A program made the position numbers and the translations under genes. Positions 1 to 7,072 of a stretch of 64,000 nt of DNA are shown here, piece by piece (positions within the stretch are counted from its first letter, which is position 1; every line of letters starts with the position of its first letter). Source of the DNA: Klenkia sesuvii (lineage in GTDB: Bacteria; Actinomycetota; Actinomycetes; Mycobacteriales; Geodermatophilaceae); contig NZ_JBAPLU010000022.1 of the NCBI RefSeq assembly GCF_037083825.1, positions 1-64,000 of the forward strand, given 5' to 3'. Below the pieces are notes generated by a model. It worked only from the letters and a program-made list of their open reading frames with translations, was not told the DNA's origin and searched no databases.

Positions 1-27
1 ACCCCCACCCCCGCCCCGCCCCCGCAG

Positions 28-87
28 TTGATCACGGACCTGTGTGCGCGACACGCCGCCCCGGGGCGTCCGGGAGTCCGTGATCAA
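28..87. repeat. Palindromic repeat, family B copy 1
   Basis: A perfect 12-bp inverted repeat (28-39 and 76-87, TTGATCACGGAC and its complement) encloses a 36-nt centre. Its outer edges (GCAGTTGATCA on the left, TCAATTCGG on the right) reappear in the palindrome at 63785-63845 although the inner stem sequence differs. It lies upstream of the antitoxin gene, probably as the terminator or end-repeat of a gene outside the window. Confidence 0.7.
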
Positions 88-91
88 TTCG

Positions 92-121
92 GCGGTGCGG
101 TGCGGTGCGGTGCGGTGCGGT
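92..121. repeat. Pentanucleotide tandem repeat (GCGGT)x6
   Basis: Six perfect head-to-tail copies of GCGGT end 58 nt before the antitoxin start codon and 35 nt before its candidate operator. Such a tract is prone to slippage, so its length could alter promoter spacing. I cannot see whether it varies between strains. Confidence 0.85.
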
Positions 122-156
122 GCGGCGGGGACTGCTCGCCGGAGGACCACGGAGAC

Positions 157-168
157 ATACCCGGGTAT
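157..168. promoter_or_regulatory. Candidate antitoxin operator (palindrome)
   Basis: ATACCCGGGTAT is a perfect 12-bp palindrome centred about 17 nt before the ATG at 180. A further 10-bp palindrome, CGGCATGCCG (176-185), spans the start codon itself. Ribbon-helix-helix antitoxins typically autoregulate by binding short palindromes at this place, so this is the likely operator of the module. Confidence 0.5.
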
Positions 169-179
169 ATCCTTCCGGC

Positions 180-410
180 ATGCCGAAGGTGATGGTGAGC
201 CTGCCCGAGCAGCTGCTGCTCGACCTCGATCGCGAGGCCGCCCGCCGGGGCAGCAGCCGCAGTGCGCTCCTGGCCACCGCGGCCCGCCGGGAGCTCGAGC
301 AGCAGGACCCCGCTGAGCTCGACGCGCTGCTCGACCGCGCTCGGGCGGCCATGCGGTCTGCGGGCGCGTTCGAGTCCGGCGACGTGGTGCGCGCCGAGCG
401 CGACCGGTGA
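180..410 (+). CDS. Ribbon-helix-helix antitoxin of a VapBC-like module
   Basis: A 76-residue protein. Residues 1-40 (KVMVSLPEQLLLDLDREAARRG, then a serine-rich turn and a second helix) match the beta-helix-helix fold of RHH/CopG antitoxins: an N-terminal strand for operator contact and dimerisation helices. The acidic, Ala/Arg-rich C-terminal half would wrap and block the toxin. The ATG at 180 was chosen because the fold begins right there; an earlier in-frame start would add a meaningless Gly/Arg stretch from the GCGGT tract. Its stop overlaps the next gene's GTG by 4 bases, so the two are translationally coupled. The RHH class is clear; the exact VapB subfamily is not. Confidence 0.8.
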   Translation: MPKVMVSLPEQLLLDLDREAARRGSSRSALLATAARRELEQQDPAELDALLDRARAAMRSAGAFESGDVVRAERDR

Positions 411-823
411 CCCTGCTCGTCGACACGTCCGTCGTGCTCAAGTGGTTCCACGACGAGGGCGAGTCCGAGGTCGAGGCCGCTCGCGCGCTGCTCGCCGACC
501 ACAGGGCCGGACGGCGGCAGGTGCTGCTGCTCGACCTCGTGGCCTACGAGCTGGGCAACGTGCTGCTCCGCCCGCTCCGGCGTCCGGCAACGGTCGTCGC
601 TGACCAGCTCGACCTCCTGCACCGCCTGTGCGGGCCGTTCGCCCACCCGGCTCCGTCGTGGCACACAGCGGCGGCGGCACTGGGGGAGCAGCACCGGTTG
701 ACCTTCTACGACGCGAGCTGGGCCGGCGCGGCCCAGGCTCTCGACGTCCCGCTGGTGAGCGCCGACCGGGCCTTGCTGGCGGCCGGACTGGCGATCTCGG
801 CCACCGAGGCTGCCGCTGGCTGA
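407..823 (+). CDS. PIN-domain toxin (VapC-like ribonuclease)
   Basis: A 138-residue PIN-domain protein, the usual length for VapC toxins. The first acidic residue sits in LLVDTSVVLKWF, the second in the AYELGN helix, and the last pair in FYDASW and SADRAL. These four acidic residues form the Mg2+-dependent RNase centre in VapC proteins, which cleave specific tRNAs or rRNA. All appear intact, so it is probably active. The GTG start overlaps the antitoxin stop (GTGA). Ribosomal coupling to the antitoxin and the palindromes upstream support a functional type II toxin-antitoxin module. The RNA target cannot be read from the sequence. Confidence 0.85.
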   Translation: MTLLVDTSVVLKWFHDEGESEVEAARALLADHRAGRRQVLLLDLVAYELGNVLLRPLRRPATVVADQLDLLHRLCGPFAHPAPSWHTAAAALGEQHRLTFYDASWAGAAQALDVPLVSADRALLAAGLAISATEAAAG

Positions 824-892
824 CCCCGGCTCCGGTTGGTCGGCCCAGGTGCCGCGCAGCACCGTCGTCCCCCCGGCGGCCGTGCCGCGACG

Positions 893-1291
893 CTAGCGAC
901 GCACGTCGGCGGGCCCGCGACCGACCGGGAAGCCGGCGTCCCGCCAGGCGGCGAACCCGCCGGCCAGGTCGGTGGCCCGGTGCAGCCCGACCGCGCGCAG
1001 GCTGGCCGCGGCGAGGGAGGAGCTGTAGCCCTGGTGGCACACGACGACCACCTCGAGGTCCCAGCCGGTGGCCTCCGGGATGCGGTGGCTGCCGGTGGGG
1101 TCCAGTCGCCACTCGAGCACCGTGCGGTCGATGACCAGCGCACCGGGCAGCTCGCCCTGCTCGGCCCGCTGGGTCTCGGTGCGGGTGTCGACCACCAGCG
1201 CCCCGCGCGCCATCGCCGCCGCGGTCGCCGCGGGATCCAACCGGACCACACCTGACCGGGCCCGGGCGAGGACGTCGTCGACCCCGCTCAC
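893..1291 (-). CDS. Rhodanese-like sulfurtransferase domain protein
   Basis: A single rhodanese domain of 132 residues. Visible features are the opening strand GALVVDTRTE, the substrate-side segment ELPGALVIDRTVLEWRLDP, and the active-site loop VVVCHQGYSS with its catalytic cysteine, followed by the closing helix LAGGFAAW. The intact cysteine predicts persulfide transfer or thiosulfate:cyanide-type activity in the cytoplasm; the natural acceptor is unknown. The GTG start overlaps the stop of the upstream ATPase gene by 4 bases, so both are made from one mRNA. Whether the sulfurtransferase and the anti-sigma ATPase work together is unknown. Confidence 0.85.
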   Translation of the reverse strand: MSGVDDVLARARSGVVRLDPAATAAAMARGALVVDTRTETQRAEQGELPGALVIDRTVLEWRLDPTGSHRIPEATGWDLEVVVVCHQGYSSSLAAASLRAVGLHRATDLAGGFAAWRDAGFPVGRGPADVRR

Positions 1292-1731
1292 CGGGGCAGC
1301 AGCGCCCAGACGCTCTTCGCGCGGCCGCTCGCCTGCCAGCCGTGCGCGGTCGCCAGCTCGGCGATGAGGTGCAAGCCGAGGCCGCCCTGGCTGGGGTCGC
1401 GGTCGACGGCCGGGGTGGGCGGTGTGCCGCCGGCGTCGTCGCAGACCTCGACCAGCCAGGCGTCCCGGTGCGGGGCCAGCCGGGCGACGACCCCGCCACC
1501 GCCGTGGCGCAGCGCGTTCGAGGCCATCTCGTCGAAGGCCAGCACCACCTGGTCGTCGAGCTCGTCGGCGTGGGGCGAGCGCCCGGCTCCGCCTGCCTCG
1601 GCGAGGTGGCGGCGGAGCTGGGCGCGCACGCGCGGCAGCTGGGAGACGTGGTCGAGGGACCAGGTGAGTCCCTGCTCGGCGGCGGGCGGGGGTGCCGACG
1701 GCCACACGGGGCTCGCCGGTTCGCGGTTCAC
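1288..1731 (-). CDS. ATP-binding protein, anti-sigma factor (RsbW/SpoIIAB) type
   Basis: A 147-residue stand-alone HATPase_c domain of the GHKL fold. The N-box is seen in FDEMASNALRHGGG, the G1 motif in VCDDAGGTPP and the G2/lid motif in GGLGLHLIAEL. There is no histidine-kinase dimerisation domain and no membrane segment. In actinomycetes such proteins are serine kinases/anti-sigma factors acting in partner-switching, but no sigma or anti-anti-sigma gene is adjacent. The GTG at 1731 was chosen as the last start before the conserved domain; upstream reading in this frame is Thr/Arg repeat noise. It is coupled to the downstream rhodanese gene. Confidence 0.8.
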   Translation of the reverse strand: MNREPASPVWPSAPPPAAEQGLTWSLDHVSQLPRVRAQLRRHLAEAGGAGRSPHADELDDQVVLAFDEMASNALRHGGGGVVARLAPHRDAWLVEVCDDAGGTPPTPAVDRDPSQGGLGLHLIAELATAHGWQASGRAKSVWALLPR

Positions 1732-1876
1732 GCGGGCACTCCTGGTCGTCGTCCTGGTCGTCGTGCTGGTCGTCGTCCGGGTCGCCGGGGACGGGTACGG
1801 GCGCGCCCGGACCCCGGACAGTCGACCACGGGAACGAGGTTGCGGCACGCGGAAGGTCCCGTTGTCACCGGCCCCC

Positions 1877-2434
1877 TCACCGGTCGCCGGCCAACGCGGC
1901 GACCCGCTCGACCGTCGTCCAGTTGCGGCCCGTGCCGGGCGACCCCAGCAGGCGGTCCCACCGCCAGCCCCCGACCGGGGTGTCGAGCACCCCGTCGGGG
2001 AGCCAGAGGTGCAGGTCGCGACCGACCAGGGCCCAGGCCCCGTCGTCCGGGCCCGGCTCCGGGACGGCGGCCACCGCGGTGGGGTCGGGCACCGCGGGGA
2101 GGAAGGTGACCAGGTAGCGCTTCGGGTCGAGCTCGACGCCCGGCGGCAGAGCCACCGGGCCGGCGGCGACGACGGCGGCCAGCTCGGCGGCGGAGCGGAC
2201 GACGACGTCGACCTCGTGCCCGAACCGCTCGCGGACGCAGGCGTGCACGTCGGCGGCCAGCGCGGCGTCGTCCAGGTCGGTGTCGAGCAGCACGTTGCCG
2301 CTCTGCAGGTGGGTGGCCACCCCGCGGTGCCCGCGCTCGGTGAGCGCCTCGCGCAGCGGGCCCATGGCGATGCGCTTGGCTCGGCCCACGTTGATGCCGC
2401 GCAGCAGGACGACGGAACGGGCCACGTCCGGCAC
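1877..2434 (-). CDS. DUF1697 family protein
   Basis: The protein has 185 residues, the usual DUF1697 length. The family hallmark is at the N-terminus (VVLLRGINVGRAKRIAM, then LREALTERGHRGVATHLQSGNVLL), with the later strands YLVTFLP and DLHLWLPDGV and the closing WTTVERVAAL. The function of this widespread cytoplasmic family is unknown. The GTG at 2434 places the conserved segment six residues from the start; the longer upstream reading would run into the retron non-coding region and was rejected. It is divergent from the retron. Confidence 0.85.
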   Translation of the reverse strand: MPDVARSVVLLRGINVGRAKRIAMGPLREALTERGHRGVATHLQSGNVLLDTDLDDAALAADVHACVRERFGHEVDVVVRSAAELAAVVAAGPVALPPGVELDPKRYLVTFLPAVPDPTAVAAVPEPGPDDGAWALVGRDLHLWLPDGVLDTPVGGWRWDRLLGSPGTGRNWTTVERVAALAGDR

Positions 2435-2473
2435 CGTAGCGCTCCGGAAGGGGTTTCTGGGAGGGTGAGCGGC

Positions 2474-2639
2474 ATGCGGTGGTGGGCGGTCGAGGGTGCC
2501 GCTCCGCACGTCGGCACGGCAGCTCCGGGGATGCCCCGGGGACGGCACGCAGCCTCCACCACCACGCCTCCGGCGTGTCGGCGCGCTCCGCGCACGCCCA
2601 CGCAGGGACGACGAGACGGGTCGACGCCCACCACCGCAT
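2474..2639 (+). ncRNA. Candidate retron msr-msd non-coding RNA
   Basis: A perfect 15-bp inverted repeat, 2474-2488 (ATGCGGTGGTGGGCG) and 2625-2639, closes this region. Pairing continues for four more base pairs (TCGA 2490-2493 with 2621-2624) past a single unpaired G at 2489. This is the a1/a2 layout of retron RNAs, just before a retron-type reverse transcriptase. Inside are hairpins at 2496-2501/2512-2517, 2525-2530/2534-2539, 2563-2568/2572-2577 and 2581-2585/2589-2593. By analogy the first two would be msr and the last ones msd. G2489 or nearby Gs are candidate branching guanosines. Which segment is reverse transcribed cannot be fixed without data. Confidence 0.75.
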
Positions 2640-2652
2640 CCCCGTGTTCCAC

Positions 2653-4074
2653 GTGAAGCAGCCGCCCGAGCAGCGCACCGCCCGCGCGCTGGCCACCGCC
2701 TTCCTGGCCGACGGGCCGTGGACGGTCGAGGGCCTCACCGCCCGGGGCCGCCGCGCGCTCGACCCCGCGCCCGACTGGCTGCCCGCCCTGGTCGCCGCCG
2801 CGCTCGCCGCCTGGCGCGAGCCGCCCCGTGACTCCCCGGGCGAGTTCGCCCGCTACCTGCGTGCCGCCCGGGACGCGCTGCCCGTCGAGGCGCCGGGGTA
2901 CGACGACGAGGAGGACGTGCCCCCCGCCGTCCCCGAGCCCCGGGTGCGTGCGTGGCTGCCGACCGCGACCCGCATGGGGCGCACCCGCTGGCCGGTGCAC
3001 CCGCTGCACGACCTGGCCGACGTCGCCGAGCTGCTGAGCACCGACCTGGACCACCTGCGCTGGTACGCCGACCCCCTCGACCGCCAGCGCACCGAGCCCT
3101 CGGGCCACCTCCAGCTGTACCGCCGGCACTGGCTGACCCGGCCCGGCCGGGTGCCCCGCCTGGTCGAGGTGCCCACCCCGCGGCTGCGCCGGGTGCAGCG
3201 GGTGCTGCTGGACGCGGTGCTCGCCCCCGTGCCTCCGCACCCGGCGGCGCACGGCTTCGTGGCCGGCCGCTCGGCGCTGACCGGCGCCCGGCAGCACGTG
3301 GGCGCCGACCAGGTCCTCACGATGGACCTGGCCGCGTTCTTCGCGACGGTCCGCTCCGGCCGGGTCTTCGCCACGCTGCGCAGCGCCGGCTACCCCGAGC
3401 CCGTCGCCGCGCTGCTCACCGGCCTGTGCACCACCCGGGCCACCCGTGACGACCTGGCCACCATGCCGGCCGGCGGCACCCCCGCGGCCCGCGACCACCT
3501 GCGCGCCGCGCTCGCGCTCCCGCACCTGCCGCAGGGGGCGCCCACCTCGCCGCAGCTGGCCAACCTCGCCGCCCACCGGCTCGACCGGCGGCTGGCCGGG
3601 CTGGCCGGGGCGGCCGGGGCGGTCTACACCCGCTACGCCGACGACCTCACGTTCTCCGGGCGCCGGGGCACCGCGGGGCTGCGCGACCGGGTCGCGGCCG
3701 TCGTCGCCGAGGAGGGCTTCGCGGTGCAGCGCAGCAAGACCCGCATCCGCGGCCGGGGTGCCCGGCAGACCGTGACCGGCATCGTCGTGAACGACCGGAC
3801 GTCGCTGCCCCGGGCCGAGCTCGACGCGCTGCGGGCCCGGCTGACCAACGCCGCCCGACGCGGTCCCTCGGCCGGGGACCTGGCCGCGTTCGACGGTGAC
3901 CCGCACGCCCTGCGCCGGCACCTGGCCGGCCGGGTCGCGTGGGTCACCCAGGTGCACCCGGCCCGCGGGCAGCGGCTGGCCGAGCTGCTGGCCGCCGTCG
4001 ACTGGGCGCCCCCGGTGCCGCCGCCGGGCGAGCCGCTCGTCGAGGCCGCGCGCGACGAGCCCACCGACCGGTAG
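2653..4074 (+). CDS. Retron reverse transcriptase, Mx162-like with long N-terminal extension
   Basis: A 473-residue reverse transcriptase. Catalytic motifs: MDLAAFF (D225), LPQGAPTSP (292-300) and YTRYADDLTFSG (YADD 328-331). Retron marks: GARQH at 211-215 in the place of the NAxxH motif, preceded by HGFVAGRS, and VTG at 374-376 in the QTVTGIVVN context used for msr recognition. These segments and the length resemble myxobacterial Mx162-type enzymes (about 485 residues). Residues 1-165 form a helical extension absent from short retron RTs and could hold an effector or RNA-binding role. The GTG at 2653 (or 2644) was chosen because earlier starts lie inside the ncRNA. No separate effector gene adjoins it. 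Confidence 0.9.
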   Translation: MKQPPEQRTARALATAFLADGPWTVEGLTARGRRALDPAPDWLPALVAAALAAWREPPRDSPGEFARYLRAARDALPVEAPGYDDEEDVPPAVPEPRVRAWLPTATRMGRTRWPVHPLHDLADVAELLSTDLDHLRWYADPLDRQRTEPSGHLQLYRRHWLTRPGRVPRLVEVPTPRLRRVQRVLLDAVLAPVPPHPAAHGFVAGRSALTGARQHVGADQVLTMDLAAFFATVRSGRVFATLRSAGYPEPVAALLTGLCTTRATRDDLATMPAGGTPAARDHLRAALALPHLPQGAPTSPQLANLAAHRLDRRLAGLAGAAGAVYTRYADDLTFSGRRGTAGLRDRVAAVVAEEGFAVQRSKTRIRGRGARQTVTGIVVNDRTSLPRAELDALRARLTNAARRGPSAGDLAAFDGDPHALRRHLAGRVAWVTQVHPARGQRLAELLAAVDWAPPVPPPGEPLVEAARDEPTDR

Positions 4075-4106
4075 GGCGTACAGCCGGAGGTCCTACGCTG
4101 CCGGCG

Positions 4107-4793
4107 ATGGCGACGACCGGGCTGCTCGAGGCGCACGACCTCTCCGTCGGCTACGCCGGCGAAACCGTGTGCGCCCCCGTGACGGTGAGCGTCCAGGCGG
4201 GCACCGCGCTGGGGGTCATCGGACCCAACGGGGCGGGCAAGTCGACGGTGCTGCAGACCCTCGTCGGGCTGCTGCCGGCGATCGGCGGCACGGTGCGGTT
4301 CGACGGCCGCGACGTCGACGAGCGCGAGGCCGCCTTCCGCCGGGACGTCGTCACCGTGCTCGACGACGACGCCTTCTTCCCTTCGCTCACCGGCGCCGAG
4401 CACCTGCTGCTCACCGCCCGCGGGCACGGGGTCGCCGACGCCGACGACGTGGTGGCCGAGGAGGTCGAGGAGTTCGGGCTCGTCGAGCGTGCGCACGCGC
4501 TGCCCTCGGCCCTGTCCTCGGGACAGCGGCGCCGGCTGGCCCTGGCCGCGGCGTTCGTCCGCCCGGCGCGGTTGATGGTGCTCGACGAGCCCGAGCGACG
4601 GCTGGACGCGCAGATGCGCCGCCGGCTGGCCGCGCGCATCGCCGCCGACGTGGCCGACGGGCTGACCGTGGTGTTCGCCAGCCACGACGCCGAGTTCCTG
4701 TCCACCGTCGCCCGCCGCGTGCTGGTGGTCGACGACGACGAGTGCACGGTCGTGTCGCCCCGGGCCGCCGTCGCGGCGCTGCACGAGGGATGA
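4107..4793 (+). CDS. ABC transporter ATP-binding subunit
   Basis: A 228-residue ABC ATPase. Walker A is GPNGAGKST, the signature region SALSSGQRRRLALAA (a degenerate LSGGQ with SSGQ), Walker B LMVLDEP, and the switch histidine lies in FASHDAEF. The order and length fit an exporter-type nucleotide-binding domain. Its stop overlaps the start of the membrane subunit (ATGA), so the two make one two-gene transporter. The aspartate following DEPE, usually a D-loop SALD, is here ERRLD, slightly atypical. Substrate unknown. It begins 32 nt after the retron reverse transcriptase stop, so read-through is possible, but I see no functional link. Confidence 0.85.
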   Translation: MATTGLLEAHDLSVGYAGETVCAPVTVSVQAGTALGVIGPNGAGKSTVLQTLVGLLPAIGGTVRFDGRDVDEREAAFRRDVVTVLDDDAFFPSLTGAEHLLLTARGHGVADADDVVAEEVEEFGLVERAHALPSALSSGQRRRLALAAAFVRPARLMVLDEPERRLDAQMRRRLAARIAADVADGLTVVFASHDAEFLSTVARRVLVVDDDECTVVSPRAAVAALHEG

Positions 4794-6307
4794 ACGCGGA
4801 CCCGACCCGCGAGCTCACCGGTGCCGGCGTCCGCCGGGCCACCCGACACGCCACGGCGGCCCGCGCCGACACCAGCTGGGTGACCCTGGGCGGTGACCTG
4901 CTCAGCGCGCTCACCACGGCCGGGGTGGTGGTGGCGGTGTTCGGCGGCGCCTTCTCCGCGCTGCGCGAACGCATCGCCGCCCGGCCCGCGGCCCCGGCCA
5001 CCCACCTGCCCGGCGAGCTGACCGCGCTGGTCGCCGCGCTGCTGGTCACCGCCGCCGTGGTGGCGCTGCTCTCGCGGCTGGGCCCGGTGAGCGCCACCCC
5101 GGCCACCGCGGCGTGGTGGCTGCCGCTGCCGGCCGACCGGCGCGGCCTGCTGCGCGGGGAGCTGGTGCGCACCTGCGGGGTCGCCGCGGTCGCCGCCGTG
5201 GTGGTGGCCCTCCCCGTCGTGCTCGCCGCACCGGCCGCCCCCACCGTGCCCGAGGTGGCGGTCGGCGTGCTGGCGGCGGTGCTGCTGGCCCTGGTCGCCG
5301 TCGGGGTGCTGGTGGTGCTGCAGACCCGCGAGCTCACCGGCTGGGTGGCGCCCGCAGCCGGGGCCGTGGCGACCGTGGCCGTCATCGTCCCGGCGGTGGC
5401 CGGCACCCTGGGCAGCTGGGCCTGGGTGCCGGCCGGCCCCGACGTCCCCCTCCCCGTGCTGGCCGGCGTGCCGGTCCTGCTCGCCGCGGCCGCGCTGCTG
5501 GCCGCCGACCGGGTGACCGGCCGGCTGCGGGCCGGGGCCCTGCGCGACCGGGGGGCTGCGGTGTTCGTGGCCTCGGCGTCGGCCTTGTCGCTCGACACCC
5601 GGGAGCTGGGCCGCGCCCTGGGCACGCCGGTGCACCCGCCCCGGCGCCCGCGCCGCTGGGCCTGGGTGCGCCAGCCCTGGCAGGCGGTCGTGGCCGGTGA
5701 CCTCGCGGTGCTGGCCCGCTCGCCGTGGCGCTGGGGCCAGCTGGCCATCGGCGCCGCGTTGCCGGTGCTGGCCGCCCGCACCGACGGCCTGGGCGGGGTG
5801 CCGGCCCTGGTGGCGATCGCCGTCGTCGTCGGCTGGTCCACCGCCGCGGTCGCCCTGGGCGAGCCGTCGCGCAGCGCGCACGCCGCGCCCGCCGCCGACC
5901 GGGCGCTGCCGCTGGGCGCCCGGGACGTCGTCCGGGCCCGCGCGCTGCTGCCGCTGGCCGTGCTCGTGGTGGTCTGCGCGGTGTCGGCCGGCGTCGCCGG
6001 GCTGGGCTGGCAGTGGGCCGCGCTGGGCGCGGCCACCGCGCCGGCGTGGGCCGGCGCCGTCGTGCGCGGGGGCTACCGGCCCGAGCTGGACTGGTCGGGG
6101 CCGGTGCTGTCCTCGCCGATGGGGGCGGTGCCCACCAGCGTGACGGTGACGCTGGTGCGGGGGGTGGACCTCGGTGTCCTCGGCACCGTGCCGCTGGTCA
6201 TCGGGCTGCTGCTGGGCGAGGTGCCCGACCTGCTGCTGGCGGTCGCCCTGGGCTGGTCGCTGCTGCTCGCGCTGGTCGCGGTCGAGACCGCGCAGAAGAA
6301 GCCCTGA
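4790..6307 (+). CDS. ABC transporter membrane subunit, substrate unknown
   Basis: A 505-residue, very hydrophobic protein with about ten to twelve predicted membrane spans, for example LLSALTTAGVVVAVFGGAF, ALLVTAAVVALL, VGVLAAVLLALVAVGVLVVL and LGTVPLVIGLLLGEVPDLLLAVALGW. A basic cytoplasmic loop (HPPRRPRRWAWVRQPWQAVVAGDLAVLARSP) separates two halves. It resembles large actinobacterial ABC-2-like permeases of unknown substrate. It is translationally coupled to the ATPase upstream, which is the main ground for the assignment. It ends three bases before the convergent stop of the ECF transporter operon. Confidence 0.75.
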   Translation: MNADPTRELTGAGVRRATRHATAARADTSWVTLGGDLLSALTTAGVVVAVFGGAFSALRERIAARPAAPATHLPGELTALVAALLVTAAVVALLSRLGPVSATPATAAWWLPLPADRRGLLRGELVRTCGVAAVAAVVVALPVVLAAPAAPTVPEVAVGVLAAVLLALVAVGVLVVLQTRELTGWVAPAAGAVATVAVIVPAVAGTLGSWAWVPAGPDVPLPVLAGVPVLLAAAALLAADRVTGRLRAGALRDRGAAVFVASASALSLDTRELGRALGTPVHPPRRPRRWAWVRQPWQAVVAGDLAVLARSPWRWGQLAIGAALPVLAARTDGLGGVPALVAIAVVVGWSTAAVALGEPSRSAHAAPAADRALPLGARDVVRARALLPLAVLVVVCAVSAGVAGLGWQWAALGAATAPAWAGAVVRGGYRPELDWSGPVLSSPMGAVPTSVTVTLVRGVDLGVLGTVPLVIGLLLGEVPDLLLAVALGWSLLLALVAVETAQKKP

Positions 6308-6310
6308 GGG

Positions 6311-7072
6311 TCACCCCCCGACGAAGAGCGGGGCCCAGGTGCCGGCCAGCACGCTGGCGGTCACCGCCGCCGCCGCGACCAGCACCGCGCCGGCCACGAA
6401 CAGGTGGTCGCGCGGGTGCAGCACCGAGCCGCGGGCGTTGGTGCGCGGGATGCCGGAGTCGAAGCCCCGGGCGTCCATGGCGGTCGCCAGGCGTCCGGCC
6501 CGGCGGACCGCACCGACCAGCAGCGTGAAGGCGACCCCGGCCAGCAGCCGGGCGCGGGCCACCGGGTTGCGGCCGGCCTCCACGCCCCGGGTGCGCCGGG
6601 CCAGCCGCACGGTCTCGAACTCGGTGACCAGCAGCGGCGCCAGGCGCAGGGCGGCCAGCGAGCCGACGGCGAACCGGGGCGGGAAGCGCCAGTGCACGGT
6701 GAGGGCGTCGGCCAGCCGCACCGGGTCGGTCGAGGCCACCAGCAGCACACCGGGCAGGGCCAGCCCGACGACCCGCAGCGCGATGCCCAGCGCGCCGACC
6801 GCCCCGGCGTCGCCCAGCACCACGTTGACCACGGCCAGCGTGCCGGCGCCCAGCAGCAGCGGCCAGGTGCGCAGCAGCAGCGTGCGGGGGTGGGTCAACC
6901 CGGCGGCCGGCAGCAGGCACAGCTCGGTGGTCACCACGACGGCCGGTGTCACGACGTCGAGGGTGGCCAGCAGCACCAGGCTGACCGCCACCGACGCGAG
7001 GATCTGGGCGCACGGGTTGATCCGCGAGAGCGGGACGTCGGGGGCCGGGCCGAGGGCGAGCGAGGCCGTCAC
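6311..7072 (-). CDS. ykoC: ECF transporter transmembrane subunit (YkoC/EcfT type)
   Basis: A 253-residue T component of an energy-coupling-factor importer. The N-terminal half has membrane segments such as ILASVAVSLVLLATLDVVTPAVVV. The conserved cytoplasmic coupling helix region reads VRLARRTRGVEAGRN and, later, RLATAMDARGFDSG, the EcfT motif (A-ARG) that seats on the ATPases. Gene order and overlap with the ATPase (GTGA) and the YkoE-type subunit make it the third gene of a thiamine-precursor importer. It would transmit ATP-driven movement to the substrate-binding subunit in the cytoplasmic membrane. Confidence 0.85.
   Translation of the reverse strand: MTASLALGPAPDVPLSRINPCAQILASVAVSLVLLATLDVVTPAVVVTTELCLLPAAGLTHPRTLLLRTWPLLLGAGTLAVVNVVLGDAGAVGALGIALRVVGLALPGVLLVASTDPVRLADALTVHWRFPPRFAVGSLAALRLAPLLVTEFETVRLARRTRGVEAGRNPVARARLLAGVAFTLLVGAVRRAGRLATAMDARGFDSGIPRTNARGSVLHPRDHLFVAGAVLVAAAAVTASVLAGTWAPLFVGG

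Noticed and set aside
2479..2652. Upstream in-frame extension of the retron reverse transcriptase
   Set aside because: It runs through the inverted repeats and hairpins of the ncRNA, has no conserved sequence and would make the RT longer than known relatives.
2645..2660. True ParB parS site
   Set aside because: Two of sixteen positions differ from the consensus and no parAB or origin genes are in the window; kept only as part of a repeated motif observation.
1732..3957. Very long minus-strand open frame opposite the retron reverse transcriptase
   Set aside because: It is a shadow frame kept open by high GC content; the translation is Gly/Arg/Pro-rich without domains, while the plus strand encodes clear RT motifs.
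4075..6307. ABC transporter pair as retron effector
   Set aside because: It has its own start region, is a typical two-gene exporter and nothing in it resembles known retron effectors; adjacency alone is weak evidence.
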